Positions 36,818 to 47,777 are shown, counted from the stretch's first letter. The stretch is 64,000 nt of DNA from Thermanaerosceptrum fracticalcis (GCF_000746025.2 NZ_CP045798.1:2218501-2282500), one strand, 5' to 3'. A program made the numbers and translations. The notes: generated by a model not told the origin, from the letters alone.

Positions 36818-38686
36818 CTATAATCCTGCTAAGACACGGTTTGCGGTTTCACGGTTTACGTCATTCATTTCCGCCGGATGGAAGTAGTTCCATACATTGC
36901 TGGCCGCTTCCCGGGAAAGGCCTGGTACACTTAGGAGCTCCTCCAGAGACGCATTCTTTATCTTATTTAAAGAAAGGCCAAAGTGCTGGAGAAGAGCTTC
37001 CTTTCTTTTTGGCCCGATACCGGGTATTTCGTTTAATACTGAAGCCAGGTTACGCTTACCCCTTAACAGTCGATGATAGGTGATGGCAAAACGGTGGGCC
37101 TCGTCTCTGATTCTCTGGATAAGGTAGAGGCCCTGGGAGTTCCTGGGCAAGATGATGGGTTCCGGGCAGTTTTCCCTGAAAAGCCACTCATTTTCTTTGG
37201 CCAGGCCCACGGTTATGATGGCGCCGTAACCAAGCTGATGCATAATTTCCCTGGCGGCGGAAAGCTGCCCTTTTCCCCCGTCAATAATGACCAAATCAGG
37301 CAGGGTGCTGAATTTCGGCTCATTCTCCCGGGCCTTTTTGAACCGGCGAAGGATAACCTCGGCCATACTGGCAAAGTCGTTGGGACCTTCCACCGTTTTA
37401 ATCTTAAAGCGACGGTACTCCTGGGGACTGGCCTTGCCTCCTTCAAAAACAACCATGGAAGCTACGGATTCGCTGCCCTGGATATTGGAGATATCATAGC
37501 ACTCAATGCGCTGAGGAAATTCTTCCATCTCCAAAGCCTCGGCAATTTCCTTCAAAGCCTCTTCTGCCCGGTCCTTGGCCTGGGCTTTGGTACGGACTTC
37601 CTGCTCTAAGGCCTCCAGGGCATTCCTGCCTACCAGCTCAACCAACTGGTGTTTATCACCCCGTTTGGGAACCTTCAAATGTACCCGGCTGCCTCTCTTA
37701 CCGCTGAGCCAGGTTTCAAGCACTACTGCTTCTTCCAAATCTTCGGGAAGCAGGATCTCGCCGGGGATGAACTCCACCTGGCTGTAGTATTGCTTGATAA
37801 AAGCCGCCAGGATTTCTCCCCGTTTTTTTTCATCAGTACCGGATAAAAAAAAATGGTCCCGCCCAATCAATTTACCGCTCCGTACAAAAAACACCTGGAC
37901 ACAGGCCTCATTAAAGCCGCGGGCCATATTGATGACATCCATGTTGGTGAAACTGCCGGAAATAATCTTTTGCTTGGCAATCACTTTTTCTATCGCCAGA
38001 AGCTGGTCCCTGATTTCTGCTGCCTTTTCGAACTGCAAGTTTTCTGCTGCCTCTTCCATCCGTTTATTTAACAGGTTTGTCAAATCCTCCTGTTTGCCTT
38101 CCAGAAAAAGAATTACTTCCTGGATCATTTTCCTGTATTCTTCCTCGCTGATCCTGCCGCTGCAAGGTGCCGCACAGCGTTTGATATGGGAATTAAGACA
38201 GGGCCGTTCCTGTCTTTCAAAGGTGCGCTGTTTGCAGGAACGCAGGGGGAATAACCGCTTTAAGAGCTTAAGGGTCTCATGGACAGCCCCGGCACTGGTA
38301 TAGGGGCCAAAATAACGAGCTCCGTCCTTTTTCATAACCCGGACAACCTCTATACGGGGAAAAGGTTCCTGAACAGTAACTCTCAGATAGGGATAGTTTT
38401 TATCATCCGTAAGACGGATGTTGTACTTGGGTTTGTGCTCCTTAATCAGGTTACATTCAAGGATAAGCGCCTCTACTTCCGTATCAGTAAGAATATACTC
38501 CAGGTCGGCGATATTGCTCACCAGAGCCTTGGTCTTGGGGGAATTGGCGTGCTGGGAGGTAAAATAAGACCTCACCCGGTTTTTCAGGTTCAGGGCTTTG
38601 CCCACATAGATAATTTTACCTTTATCATTTTTCATCAGATAAACTCCGCACTTTTCAGGCAGATTCTTTAATTTATCTTCAAGCAT
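36818..38686 (-). CDS. uvrC: excinuclease ABC subunit C
   Basis: A 622-residue UvrC making the dual incisions of nucleotide excision repair. Domains in order: GIY-YIG nuclease (CGVYLMKNDKGKIIYVGKA, 1-95), a Cys-rich region (CNLI to HIKRCAAPCSG) and a UVR domain (MEEAAENLQFEKAAEIRDQL, about 205). The RNase H-like nuclease follows (YDISNIQGSESVASMVVFEGG, DLVIIDGGKGQLSAA), then two helix-hairpin-helix motifs (LNEIPGIGPKRKEALLQHFG and LLSVPGLSREAASNVW). ATG 38686 follows GAGGTGAAAG. A repeat block separates it from uvrA. Confidence 0.97.
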   Translation of the reverse strand: MLEDKLKNLPEKCGVYLMKNDKGKIIYVGKALNLKNRVRSYFTSQHANSPKTKALVSNIADLEYILTDTEVEALILECNLIKEHKPKYNIRLTDDKNYPYLRVTVQEPFPRIEVVRVMKKDGARYFGPYTSAGAVHETLKLLKRLFPLRSCKQRTFERQERPCLNSHIKRCAAPCSGRISEEEYRKMIQEVILFLEGKQEDLTNLLNKRMEEAAENLQFEKAAEIRDQLLAIEKVIAKQKIISGSFTNMDVINMARGFNEACVQVFFVRSGKLIGRDHFFLSGTDEKKRGEILAAFIKQYYSQVEFIPGEILLPEDLEEAVVLETWLSGKRGSRVHLKVPKRGDKHQLVELVGRNALEALEQEVRTKAQAKDRAEEALKEIAEALEMEEFPQRIECYDISNIQGSESVASMVVFEGGKASPQEYRRFKIKTVEGPNDFASMAEVILRRFKKARENEPKFSTLPDLVIIDGGKGQLSAAREIMHQLGYGAIITVGLAKENEWLFRENCPEPIILPRNSQGLYLIQRIRDEAHRFAITYHRLLRGKRNLASVLNEIPGIGPKRKEALLQHFGLSLNKIKNASLEELLSVPGLSREAASNVWNYFHPAEMNDVNRETANRVLAGL

Positions 38687-38696
38687 AGCTTTCACC

Positions 38697-38947
38697 TCGA
38701 CTTCCGCCTTCCGACTTACGAAAGTGACCAGAGTCCGGTGTCCTGTGATCTTTAATCGTTAACCGAAAACCGTGAACAGGGAACCGTAAACTTTTTGGCG
38801 AATACGGCTTCGCCTCCCGATATCCGATATCCGATTTACGAGGTTAATTGCTTCCTAGTCCATGTTCTAGCACAGCATTTTCGGCTGTCAGTAGTCGGTA
38901 ATCGGTAGTCGGTTCACTGTTAACTGTTAACGGTTCACGTCAAGAAT
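38697..38947. repeat. heptamer arrays incl. GGCGAATACGGC element copy
   Basis: GTGACCA units, GTTAACC/GTGAACA units, then the composite element at 38791-38912. That element is a GGCGAATACGGCTTCGCC hairpin, CCGATAT units, a core (TTAATTGCTTCCTAGTCCAT and following), then inverted CGGTAGT units. GTTAACT/GTTCACG units close the block. Near-identical elements lie at 46998 and 56432. No gene is present. Confidence 0.85.
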
Positions 38948-38965
38948 TACAAAGAATTACAACAA

Positions 38966-41806
38966 CTACTTCGCAGCACACTTAGCGTTCTCCAGCACAG
39001 GCTTCAAATACTTACCCGTGTAACTCCGGGGATTCGCACAGATTTCTTCGGGGGTTCCTGTTGCTACAATCTCTCCCCCTTTTTCCCCGCCTTCCGGTCC
39101 CAGGTCAATACAGTAATCGGCCGTCTTAATCACATCCAGGTTATGCTCAATGACCAATACCGTATCACCGGCGTCGACCAAACGGGTCAAAACCCCCAGC
39201 AGTTTATGAATATCGGCCACATGCAGGCCTGTGGTGGGTTCGTCCAGAATGTAAAGGGTTTTCCCGTTGGTACGCCTGCTTAATTCTGTAGCTAATTTAA
39301 CCCTTTGAGCCTCGCCGCCGGAAAGGGTGGTAGCAGGCTGGCCCAGCTGGATATACCCCAGACCAACATCCTGCATAGTCTTCAATTTGCGATAGATTTT
39401 GGGGTGATTCTGGAAGAATTCGGTGGCTTCGTCTACCGTCATCTCCAGCACCTGAGCGATAGATTTCCCTTTATATTTAACCTCCAGAGTTTCCCGGTTA
39501 TAGCGTTTACCCTTACAAACCTCACAGGGCACGTAGACATCAGGCAGGAAATGCATTTCAATCTTGATGATGCCATCGCCGCCGCAAGCTTCACAGCGCC
39601 CGCCCCGTACGTTAAAACTGAAACGTCCGGGCTTATAGCCCCGCATCCGGGCCTCCGGCGTCTGGGAGAAAACCTCCCTGATGGCATCAAAGACTCCCGT
39701 ATACGTGGCGGGATTAGACCTGGGCGTTCTTCCTATGGGCGACTGGTCAATATCAATGACTTTATCCAGGTATTCCAGGCCTAGAAGCTCATCATGCTCA
39801 CCGGGCTTAGTCTTGGAACCGTAAAGTTCCTGGGATATGCGCTTGTACAAGATTTCATTGACCAGGGTACTTTTACCGGAACCAGATACCCCTGTGACAC
39901 AGGTAAAGAGATTAAGGGGAATCCGTACATCAATATTCTTCAGGTTGTTCTCCCGGGCGCCCCGTACTTCCAGCCATTTGCCGTTGGGCGTACGCCGTAG
40001 GGGAGGAACAGGAATGTATTTGTCGCCCCGCAGGTATTCGCCGGTAATGGACTCCTGAGCAGCCATGATCTCCTCCAGAGTGCCTTGAGCCACGATTTGC
40101 CCCCCGTGGACACCGGCTCCGGGGCCAATATCAATAATATGATCGGCCGCCCGCATGGTATCCTCATCGTGTTCTACCACCAGCACCGTATTTCCCAGAT
40201 CCCGCAGGCGCTGGAGGGTAGCGATAAGCCGGTCATTATCCCGCTGGTGCAGTCCTATGGAGGGTTCATCCAGGATATACAAAACACCGACCAGGCTGGA
40301 ACCGATTTGCGTGGCCAGCCGGATCCGCTGGGCTTCCCCGCCCGAGAGCGTACCCGCTGAGCGGTGTAAGGTGAGATAATCAAGTCCCACATTGACCAGG
40401 AACCCCAGGCGTTCTTTGATCTCTTTCAACACCTGGCGAGCAATGTACTGTTCCCGTTCCGTAAGCTTCAACCCATGGAAGAACTCCAGAGCTTCGCGAA
40501 TGGAAAACCGGGTAACATCCCAAATATTTTTTCCATTTATGGTAACGGCCAGACTCTCAGGCTTTAAACGGGCTCCCTGACATTGGGGGCAGGGAGTACT
40601 GCTCATGAATTCCTCTATTTCCTGGCGGGAGTGGTCCGACTGGGTCTCTTTATAGCGCCTCTCTAAATTGGGAATAACCCCTTCATAAATGGTGTCATAG
40701 ACCCGCAGTTCTCCCTGGGCGTTATGATAGCGGAAACGAATTCTCTGCCCCCTAGAGCCGTACAGGATCAGATCCTTTTGTTCGGGTGTCAGGTCCCGGA
40801 AAGGAACGTGCATGGAAAACCCGTACTGCTGGGCCAAAGATTCGATCATATTCATATACCAGAGATTAGTAGCCCTGTTCCAGGGCGCTATGGCACCTTC
40901 GGCCAGGGTCTTACTGGGGTCGGGGATCACCAGGTCAGGGTCTATTTCCATTTTAATTCCCAGGCCGCTGCAGGCAGAACAGGCGCCGTAAGGATTATTA
41001 AAGGAGAACATACGCGGCGTCACTTCTTCAAAACTGATCCCGCAGTCTACACAGGCAAATTTCTGGCTAAAGACCAGTTCTTCTTTGTCAATAACATCCA
41101 CCGTCACCAGCCCATCGGAGAGAGCCATGGCCGTTTCCAGGGAATCCGCCAGCCGCTTCTCTATCTCGGTCCGGATGATAATCCGATCGACGACAACTTC
41201 AATGGTATGTTTTTTATTTTTTTCCAGTTTAATTTCTTCCGTTACTTCTTTGATTTCGCCATTAACCCGGACCCGCACAAAACCGTTTTTCTTGATATCC
41301 TCAAAAATTTTCTGATGCTCCCCTTTGCGTCCACGAACCAGGGGGGCTAAAATTTGCAGCCTGTTTACTTCCGGATAACTCATGAGCTTATCCACAATCT
41401 GCTCCACCGTCTGCTGGCTGATGGGCTGACCGCAGCGGTGACAGTGGACCTTACCGATCCTGGCAAATAAAAGCCTCAGGTAATCATAGACCTCTGTCAC
41501 CGTACCCACGGTGGAACGGGGGTTTTTGCTGGTGGTCTTCTGGTCAATGGAAATAGCCGGAGAAAGCCCCTCGATATAATCTACATCGGGTTTGTCCATC
41601 TGTCCCAAAAACTGGCGGGCATAGGCCGAAAGGGATTCCACATACCGTCTCTGGCCTTCCGCATAGATGGTATCAAAGGCTAAGGAGGATTTACCCGAGC
41701 CGCTTAAGCCTGTGATGACGACTAATTTATCCCGTGGAATTTCCACATCTATATTCTTTAAATTGTGGGAGCGCGCCCCCTTGACAATTATTTTATCCTT
41801 GGCCAT
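38966..41806 (-). CDS. uvrA: excinuclease ABC subunit A
   Basis: A 946-residue UvrA, the damage sensor of nucleotide excision repair. Two ABC modules are present: Walker [36 protein letters not shown] at about 33 and [15 protein letters not shown] near 640. Both signature motifs LSGGEAQR and both Walker B ILDEP are intact. Zinc-binding pairs are [10 protein letters not shown]...CSACSGLG and [13 protein letters not shown]...CEVCKGKRY. It follows uvrB by about 100 bases, as in most Firmicutes. Confidence 0.98.
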   Translation of the reverse strand: MAKDKIIVKGARSHNLKNIDVEIPRDKLVVITGLSGSGKSSLAFDTIYAEGQRRYVESLSAYARQFLGQMDKPDVDYIEGLSPAISIDQKTTSKNPRSTVGTVTEVYDYLRLLFARIGKVHCHRCGQPISQQTVEQIVDKLMSYPEVNRLQILAPLVRGRKGEHQKIFEDIKKNGFVRVRVNGEIKEVTEEIKLEKNKKHTIEVVVDRIIIRTEIEKRLADSLETAMALSDGLVTVDVIDKEELVFSQKFACVDCGISFEEVTPRMFSFNNPYGACSACSGLGIKMEIDPDLVIPDPSKTLAEGAIAPWNRATNLWYMNMIESLAQQYGFSMHVPFRDLTPEQKDLILYGSRGQRIRFRYHNAQGELRVYDTIYEGVIPNLERRYKETQSDHSRQEIEEFMSSTPCPQCQGARLKPESLAVTINGKNIWDVTRFSIREALEFFHGLKLTEREQYIARQVLKEIKERLGFLVNVGLDYLTLHRSAGTLSGGEAQRIRLATQIGSSLVGVLYILDEPSIGLHQRDNDRLIATLQRLRDLGNTVLVVEHDEDTMRAADHIIDIGPGAGVHGGQIVAQGTLEEIMAAQESITGEYLRGDKYIPVPPLRRTPNGKWLEVRGARENNLKNIDVRIPLNLFTCVTGVSGSGKSTLVNEILYKRISQELYGSKTKPGEHDELLGLEYLDKVIDIDQSPIGRTPRSNPATYTGVFDAIREVFSQTPEARMRGYKPGRFSFNVRGGRCEACGGDGIIKIEMHFLPDVYVPCEVCKGKRYNRETLEVKYKGKSIAQVLEMTVDEATEFFQNHPKIYRKLKTMQDVGLGYIQLGQPATTLSGGEAQRVKLATELSRRTNGKTLYILDEPTTGLHVADIHKLLGVLTRLVDAGDTVLVIEHNLDVIKTADYCIDLGPEGGEKGGEIVATGTPEEICANPRSYTGKYLKPVLENAKCAAK

Positions 41807-41831
41807 TTCCTGTTTCCTTTCCGCAATACTT

Positions 41832-41930
41832 AAAGTACGTGAACAGTGAACCGTTAACTACCAACTGCCAACTAACAACAACCAACTAGTAACTAATAAC
41901 TAGTAACTAGTAACTAGTACAGCTGCCCCC
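41832..41930. repeat. heptamer array between uvrB and uvrA
   Basis: GTGAACA/GTTAACT, CCAACTG/CCAACTA, then TAGTAAC/TAATAAC units in a continuous 7-base period. The last units reach into the uvrB stop region. Confidence 0.8.
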
Positions 41931-43890
41931 TCAGTTCAATGATGGCGTCTCTTAACTGGGCAGCCCTTTCAAAGGCCAGCTGTTTGGCAGCTTCTTTCAT
42001 TTCTTTCTCCAGATTAGCAATAAGACGTTTAATTTCTTCTTTCGAAAGTTTATGCGTATCTGTCTCATAAATAGCTTTGGTGTCGGCCACCATGGTTGCT
42101 TCAATCACATCCCGGACCGCTTTTTTCACAGTACTGGGCGTGATATGATGCTCGGCATTGAATGCTAACTGAATTTTACGCCGGCGATTGGTTTCATCGA
42201 TGGCTTTTTGCATGGAGTCTGTGATGTTATCGGCATACATGATAACCTGTCCGTTGACGTTACGGGCAGCCCGACCGATGGTCTGGATAAGGGAACGTTC
42301 TGAACGCAGAAAACCTTCTTTGTCAGCATCCAGTATGGCCACCAGGGATACCTCCGGCAGATCCAATCCTTCCCGTAAAAGGTTAATACCTACCAGGACA
42401 TCAAAAGTACCCAGGCGCAAATCACGGATAATCTGCATGCGTTCCAGGGTCTTTATTTCCGAATGAAGATAGCGTACCCTAACCCCCATCTCCCGGAAAT
42501 AGTCAGTTAAATCTTCCGCCATTTTCTTGGTGAGGGTTGTGACTAAAACCCGTTCATCCCGGTCTACCCGTTTCTTTATTTCCTCTAAAAGATCGTCGAT
42601 CTGCCCCCTGGTAGGACGGACAAATATTTCGGGGTCAAGGAGACCGGTAGGCCTAATGATCTGCTCCACGATTGCCTGGCTGTGTTTCAGTTCATAGGGG
42701 CCGGGAGTAGCCGAAACATAGACAACCTGATTAATCATTTTTTCGAACTCGGGGAAACGCAGGGGACGGTTGTCCAGGGCAGAGGGCAGCCGGAACCCGT
42801 GTTCCACCAGAGTTGTCTTACGGGACCTGTCCCCTTCGTACATGCCGCCCAACTGGGGAATGGTCACATGAGACTCGTCGATGATAAGTAAGAAATCCTG
42901 GGGGAAATAATCCAGCAGGGTATAGGGAGGTTCTCCGGGTTGCCTTCCCGTTAAGTGACGGGAATAATTCTCGATCCCGGAGCAAAAACCCACTTCCCGC
43001 ATCATCTCCATGTCATAACGGGTACGCTGTTCCAGACGCTCTGCTTCCAGGATTTTATTCTCACGGCGCAGCTCAGAGAGTCTCTCTTCCAATTCTTTTT
43101 CTATATCAATGAGTGCACGCTCCATGTTCTCCCTGCCTGTGACATAGTGACTGGCCGGGAAAATGCTGACATGGCGCCTGAGTCCCAAAACCTCGCCGGT
43201 CAGGACATCTACCTCAACAATTCTCTCCACCTCATCACCGAAAAGTTCTATCCTGATAGCTTTCTCCCCGTAGGAGGCAGGAAATACCTCGATGATATCG
43301 CCGCGTACTCTGAAAGTACCGCGGACAAAATTGATGTCATTTCTTTCGTACTGGATATCGATAAGTCTCCTGAGAATGGCTTCACGATCATAAGTTTGTC
43401 CTACGCGTAAGGACAAAGTCTGGTCCCGGTACTCCTCCGGGGAACCCAAGCCATAGATACAGGAAACACTGGCCACCACAATAACATCCCTTCTTTCAAA
43501 AAGGGCTGCCGTGGCCGAATGGCGCAGTTTCTCAATTTCCTCATTAATAGAAGCATCTTTTTCTATATAGGTATCAGTCTGGGGAACATAGGCCTCCGGC
43601 TGGTAATAGTCGTAGTAACTAACGAAATATTCTACGGCATTATCGGGGAAAAATTCCTTAAATTCGCTGCACAATTGGGCGGCCAAAGTCTTGTTATGGG
43701 CAATGACCAGGGTAGGCTTCTGCACTTTCTGAATGACATGAGCCATTGTATAAGTTTTCCCGGTACCGGTAGCCCCCAGTAAGGTCTGGTGTTTAAGCCC
43801 TTTTAGGATATTATTGGCCAGAGCCTCAATGGCTTTGGGCTGGTCACCCTGGGGCTGATATTCAGATTTTAACTTAAAGAGATTTTCCAT
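41914..43890 (-). CDS. uvrB: excinuclease ABC subunit B
   Basis: A 658-residue helicase-like damage verifier. Motif I is [18 protein letters not shown]. The beta-hairpin is [28 protein letters not shown]. The DExx motif is [25 protein letters not shown]. Helicase C-domain motifs are [17 protein letters not shown] and [29 protein letters not shown]. The C-terminal UVR domain is [20 protein letters not shown], which contacts UvrC. The final residues run into the TAGTAAC heptamer array. A repeat block and the divergent hydrogenase operon lie upstream. Confidence 0.98.
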   Translation of the reverse strand: MENLFKLKSEYQPQGDQPKAIEALANNILKGLKHQTLLGATGTGKTYTMAHVIQKVQKPTLVIAHNKTLAAQLCSEFKEFFPDNAVEYFVSYYDYYQPEAYVPQTDTYIEKDASINEEIEKLRHSATAALFERRDVIVVASVSCIYGLGSPEEYRDQTLSLRVGQTYDREAILRRLIDIQYERNDINFVRGTFRVRGDIIEVFPASYGEKAIRIELFGDEVERIVEVDVLTGEVLGLRRHVSIFPASHYVTGRENMERALIDIEKELEERLSELRRENKILEAERLEQRTRYDMEMMREVGFCSGIENYSRHLTGRQPGEPPYTLLDYFPQDFLLIIDESHVTIPQLGGMYEGDRSRKTTLVEHGFRLPSALDNRPLRFPEFEKMINQVVYVSATPGPYELKHSQAIVEQIIRPTGLLDPEIFVRPTRGQIDDLLEEIKKRVDRDERVLVTTLTKKMAEDLTDYFREMGVRVRYLHSEIKTLERMQIIRDLRLGTFDVLVGINLLREGLDLPEVSLVAILDADKEGFLRSERSLIQTIGRAARNVNGQVIMYADNITDSMQKAIDETNRRRKIQLAFNAEHHITPSTVKKAVRDVIEATMVADTKAIYETDTHKLSKEEIKRLIANLEKEMKEAAKQLAFERAAQLRDAIIELRGQLY

Positions 43891-44312
43891 GTTATATCAC
43901 CAACTTACGCTTATCTGAAGAAGTTACTAGTTATTAGTTACTAGTTACTAGTGATTTGGGGCGAACTTCGGAAGTCGGAAAACGGAAATCGGAAAAAGGG
44001 ACGGGAATGTCCCCATCGGTATTGGACACAGCAATTATATCATTTAATTATACCATAATTAAGAGTACTTCGTATTACTACAGTTCGACTACCGATTTAC
44101 GACCTCCGACTTCCGACAAAGAAACTTGCTTACTGGTACAAACAATTTTACACAACATACTGATTATACCTTTTGTTTGCCTACGCATAATTATGTTTAA
44201 TCTTGCTGAAAAATAAGGAAAGGCCCTATAAATATTACAAGAATAGCAGGCCCTAAAATAATTATCATATTCGGAGATAGGATGTCGGCAGTCGTAATAA
44301 GAAGGTGAAACT
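43891..44312. other. divergent intergenic region uvrB / hydrogenase
   Basis: 422 bases without a gene. TAGTTAC units (43924-43952), CGGAAGT/CGGAAAA units (43967-43998), an inverted ACCGATT/CCGACTT block (44092-44118), and an AT-rich stretch follow. A probable hydrogenase promoter and two direct copies of AAGGCCCTA-like sequence (44220 and 44248) come next. CGGATAG/CGGATGT/CGGCAGT units lie directly before the hydrogenase ribosome site. Confidence 0.6.
44203..44232 (+). promoter_or_regulatory. candidate promoter of the hydrogenase operon
   Basis: TTGCTG (44203-44208) and TATAAA (44227-44232) are spaced by 18 bases, about 80 bases ahead of the small-subunit start. The AGGCCCT direct repeats around the -10 could bind a regulator. 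Weak prediction. Confidence 0.35.
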
Positions 44313-45527
44313 TTGCTCACACGACGGGAATTTCTTAAACTCTGTGCTACAGCTTCCCTTTCCCTGGGATTATCTAATATCCTCATCTCGGAAATGGCTG
44401 AGGCTTTTGTCCAAAAATTGATTCCCAAACCTCCTCTTATCTGGCTGGAGCTGGGTACCTGCACCGGCGAGTCCATCAGCCTGGATAACGCAGTAAATCC
44501 CAACCTCAAGGTACTGCTTCAAGATATGATCGACCTAAAATACCACTGGCTTTTGATGCAAGCTCAGGGAGAAAAGGCTGTACAGGCCATATTCGAGACA
44601 ATGGATAATCACCCCAACGAATACATCCTGGTAGTGGAAGGGTCTGTGATTACAAAGGACCAGGGAAGGTACAATATGGTCTTCGAGTATAACAACAAGA
44701 TGTATACGGGAATAGATGCCCTCAAACTCATTGCGGAAAAAGCCAAACATGTGATAGCCGTGGGTGACTGTGCCGCCTATGGCGGCCCCACCGCCGCCTT
44801 TCCCAACCCTTCAGGAGCAGTGGGAGTATGGCAGGTCATAGACCGCAAAGTCATTAATGTCCCTGGCTGTCCTTCCAATGCTGACTGGATGACGGGTACC
44901 ATAGCCCATGTCGTCATGTATGGTGAGCCCGAGCTGGATGACTATAACCAGCCCAAGATGTTTTTCGGCCAGACCATTCATGACCTCTGTCACCGCCGCT
45001 CAGACTTTGAAGCCGGCAAATTTGCCTCTTATCCCGGGGAACCTGGCTGCCTTTTTAAAGTGGGTTGTAAAGGTCCTGTGACTTTTGCGGACTGCCCTGT
45101 ACGCCAGTGGAACAACCACATAAACTGGCCGGTAGAAGCGGGTGCCCCCTGCATTGGCTGTGCCAATCCAGGCTTCCCCGATGCAACAATGCCTTTCTTT
45201 CAGCATCTCTCCAACCTCCAGACAAGCCTCAAGCCTATCAATCCCCTAACAGTTGGGAAAATTGCCGGAGCAATTACAGCGTTGGGTATTGGGAGCCATC
45301 TTACCTTTAATGTGCTTACAGGCCGTTTGGGTAAACACTGGCTGCAAGGTACTGTGGATACAGACGAAACATCTCAGGAGAAAGTTAAACAAGAAGAAAT
45401 TATCATGCACAAACTGGATCAGGTTCTCCACAAACAGGAAACTCTCATAGACCATAACCTTCGTAAGAAAGAGGGGTTAATTAATAAGATGAATAAATTG
45501 GTACCGCGAGGAAGGAAGAAAATCTAG
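44313..45527 (+). CDS. [NiFe] hydrogenase small subunit, Tat-exported
   Basis: A 404-residue small subunit starting at TTG 44313 (AGAAGGTG upstream). The Tat signal is LTRREFLKL. The distal cluster ligands His223, Cys226, Cys246 and Cys252 and the medial ligands Cys261, Cys280 and Cys283 are all visible. For the proximal cluster, Cys50, Cys153 and Cys186 are present. The second Cys of the usual CTGC motif is Glu53 (CTGES), so a 3-Cys/1-Glu site is implied. A membrane helix (about 313-337) and a charged coiled tail follow. It is followed by the large subunit with a one-base overlap (TAGTG) and likely faces outside the membrane as an uptake enzyme. Confidence 0.92.
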   Translation: MLTRREFLKLCATASLSLGLSNILISEMAEAFVQKLIPKPPLIWLELGTCTGESISLDNAVNPNLKVLLQDMIDLKYHWLLMQAQGEKAVQAIFETMDNHPNEYILVVEGSVITKDQGRYNMVFEYNNKMYTGIDALKLIAEKAKHVIAVGDCAAYGGPTAAFPNPSGAVGVWQVIDRKVINVPGCPSNADWMTGTIAHVVMYGEPELDDYNQPKMFFGQTIHDLCHRRSDFEAGKFASYPGEPGCLFKVGCKGPVTFADCPVRQWNNHINWPVEAGAPCIGCANPGFPDATMPFFQHLSNLQTSLKPINPLTVGKIAGAITALGIGSHLTFNVLTGRLGKHWLQGTVDTDETSQEKVKQEEIIMHKLDQVLHKQETLIDHNLRKKEGLINKMNKLVPRGRKKI

Positions 45528-46906
45528 TGGTAAAAAAACGCATCTTCCCCGTTACCCGGGTTCATGAGCCTTTACAGGTGGATATTGAAGTAGCTAACGG
45601 TCAAATAGTGGAAGCCACCATTACCAACCAGCTCTTCCGAGGCTTTGAATTAATGGCTGTGGGCCGTGACCCCCGCGATGCTTCCCTTTTTCTCCAGCGC
45701 ATCTGCGGTATCTGTTCTTCCGCCCATGCCATAGCCGCAGCCTATGCCCTGGAAGATGCCTATGGTCTCGTTCCCACCCAAAACGGTGAACTCCTGCGCA
45801 ATTTGATCTTCGGCGCCGATTTTTTACAAAACCACCTGCGCCAGTTTTATGTTCTTTCTTTAGCTGACTATATACGGGGATCCGAACAGGCTCCTTTTAG
45901 ACCTAAACCCCTTGGAGGAGACTACCGCCTCCCGGCTCAACTGGAAAAAAAACTCTTGGAGCATTACTGGCAAGGACTGGTAATAAGTATGAAATGCCAC
46001 CAGATGGTGGCCACTTTTGGCGCCAAGGCCCCCCATGTTCAAACCATTATTCCCACGGGCAATATCCAGTCTCCCGACAGAGACAAAATCATTACTTATG
46101 CGTCACTCCTGGAGGAGGTCACAAGTTTTATCGAAAATGTCTATCTCCAGGATGTAGACATCATTAGCCGCTATTATTCCGATTACTATAAGATCGGCAC
46201 CGGTTATTCCAACCTGCTCAATTTTGGTCTCTTCCCGGAAGGTAAAGAGAGAAAGCCTTATTATCCTTCGGGTGTTGTTATCAATGCCGGTGAACCCCAG
46301 GAGCTTGATCAGAATGCTATTACAGAGGATATAACCTACTCCTGGTATAAAGAGGGGGCAACCCAACACCCCTATCAAGGTAAAACCGTTCCTGACCGGG
46401 AGAAACCCCTGGCCTATACCTGGAACAAAGCTGCCCGTTATAAGGGAATTCCTATGGAAACAGGCCCTTTGGCCCGGCTCTGGGTCAAAGGAACGTACCG
46501 TAACGGCATTTCCACCATGGATCGTTTGGTGGCCCGGGCCCTGGAAGCCCGGGAAATTTCCAAACTCCTGGCCCGCTGGATTATGGAAATTATTCCGGGG
46601 CAGCCCCATTTATACCCCTATGAGCCCTTACCCAACGCTCAGGGAATCGGTTTAACCGGCGCTATGCGAGGTGCCTTGGGTCACTGGGTGAAAATAGAAA
46701 AAGGGGTAATCAGCCACTACCAGGTAATCACCCCTTCGGTCTGGAATTTTTCACCCCGAGACGAAAAAAGTCAGCGCGGTCCTGCCGAACAGGCCCTCAT
46801 CGGGGCCCCTGTGGAGGACCTGGACAACACCCTTAGCGTAGGGCGTATCCTGCGTTCTTTCGACCCCTGCTTTTCCTGCGCCGTGCAGGTGACACGGGCC
46901 AGGTAA
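45527..46906 (+). CDS. [NiFe] hydrogenase large subunit
   Basis: A 459-residue catalytic subunit from GTG 45527. The N-terminal nickel-site motif is RICGICSSAHAIAAAYALEDA (Cys60, Cys63, His67) and the C-terminal one is DPCFSCAVQ (Cys448, Cys451). The residue after which the maturation protease normally cuts is His or Arg in DPCxxCxxH/R; here it is Gln454, followed by only VTRAR. Folding into the small-subunit partner and export as a complex via its Tat signal are expected. A 287-base heptamer-rich gap follows before the cytochrome b gene. No hyp maturation genes are in the window. Confidence 0.95.
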   Translation: MVKKRIFPVTRVHEPLQVDIEVANGQIVEATITNQLFRGFELMAVGRDPRDASLFLQRICGICSSAHAIAAAYALEDAYGLVPTQNGELLRNLIFGADFLQNHLRQFYVLSLADYIRGSEQAPFRPKPLGGDYRLPAQLEKKLLEHYWQGLVISMKCHQMVATFGAKAPHVQTIIPTGNIQSPDRDKIITYASLLEEVTSFIENVYLQDVDIISRYYSDYYKIGTGYSNLLNFGLFPEGKERKPYYPSGVVINAGEPQELDQNAITEDITYSWYKEGATQHPYQGKTVPDREKPLAYTWNKAARYKGIPMETGPLARLWVKGTYRNGISTMDRLVARALEAREISKLLARWIMEIIPGQPHLYPYEPLPNAQGIGLTGAMRGALGHWVKIEKGVISHYQVITPSVWNFSPRDEKSQRGPAEQALIGAPVEDLDNTLSVGRILRSFDPCFSCAVQVTRAR

Positions 46907-46910
46907 CCAT

Positions 46911-47180
46911 AACCGAAATCCGATTTCCGACATTCGATTTCTACCAACCGACTTCCGATATTTTATACGATTTCCGATATCCGCTTTCCGTTATCCGATA
47001 TCTTTTTGGGCGAATACGGCTTCGCCTTCCGATATCCGATATCCGATTTCCGAATTTAGTTGCTTCTCAAGTTCATGTTCTAGTACAGAATTGTCGGAAG
47101 TCGGTAGTCGGAGGTCGGTAAACGGGGAGCGTCCGTAACTACCAACTAACAACTAACAACTAACAACTAACAACTAATAA
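46911..47180. repeat. heptamer arrays within the hydrogenase operon
   Basis: CCGATTT/CCGACTT/CCGATAT units (46917-47002), the GGCGAATACGGCTTCGCC hairpin element (46998-47122) with its core and inverted CGGTAGT/CGGAGGT units, then five CAACTAA units in a row (47150-47180) directly before the cytochrome ribosome site. No gene is present. Confidence 0.85.
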
Positions 47181-47192
47181 AAGGAGGTATCC

Positions 47193-47777
47193 ATGCTCAA
47201 AAATGAAAAGGTTCTCCATCAAACCCTGGCCACGCGCCTCTTTCACTGGACTTTAGTCTTTACCACCATCTTTCTCATTATCAGCGGTTTCTACATTACC
47301 TATCCCTTCATCCAGGGGCTTCCTATGCGAACAATAAAAACAATCCACGCCACCAGTGCCTTTATCTTTATGTCTAACCTGGCAGGCTACACATATTACT
47401 ATATCTTTAGCAAACAATGGTACCATATTATCCTCAGCTGGCGAGACCTCCGGGAGTTCCCGGGCTTCCTTCGCTACGCTTTTTTCCTGAAAAAATACCA
47501 CCCTTTTTATGGCAAATATAATCCCGGACAAAAGTTAATCTATACTTCCTGGTATCTCACCAGTCTGGGACTGTCCTTAACAGGACTGACTCTTAAACTC
47601 AAGGGTCCTTTCCTGGACTTCTTTACACCTTATCTCAATATAAGTTCGGTCCGCCTTTTACACTATTACCTGGCCGTGTATTTTGCCGCCACCGTTCCCG
47701 TCCATATCTATTTAGCCCTCACAGAAAACCCGGCTAAACTCCAGGCCATTTTTAGTGGTTATCTGAGGCGGAAGTAG
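47193..47777 (+). CDS. hydrogenase b-type cytochrome subunit
   Basis: A 194-residue membrane protein with four helices of the cytochrome b561/HyaC type. Candidate haem ligands are His in ATRLFHWTLVF (helix 1), TIKTIHATSAF (helix 2), and LLHYYLAVYFAATVPVHIYLAL (helix 4, two His). It would anchor the exported hydrogenase and pass electrons to the quinone pool. AAAGGAGGT precedes the ATG, directly after a run of CAACTAA heptamers. Confidence 0.9.
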   Translation: MLKNEKVLHQTLATRLFHWTLVFTTIFLIISGFYITYPFIQGLPMRTIKTIHATSAFIFMSNLAGYTYYYIFSKQWYHIILSWRDLREFPGFLRYAFFLKKYHPFYGKYNPGQKLIYTSWYLTSLGLSLTGLTLKLKGPFLDFFTPYLNISSVRLLHYYLAVYFAATVPVHIYLALTENPAKLQAIFSGYLRRK

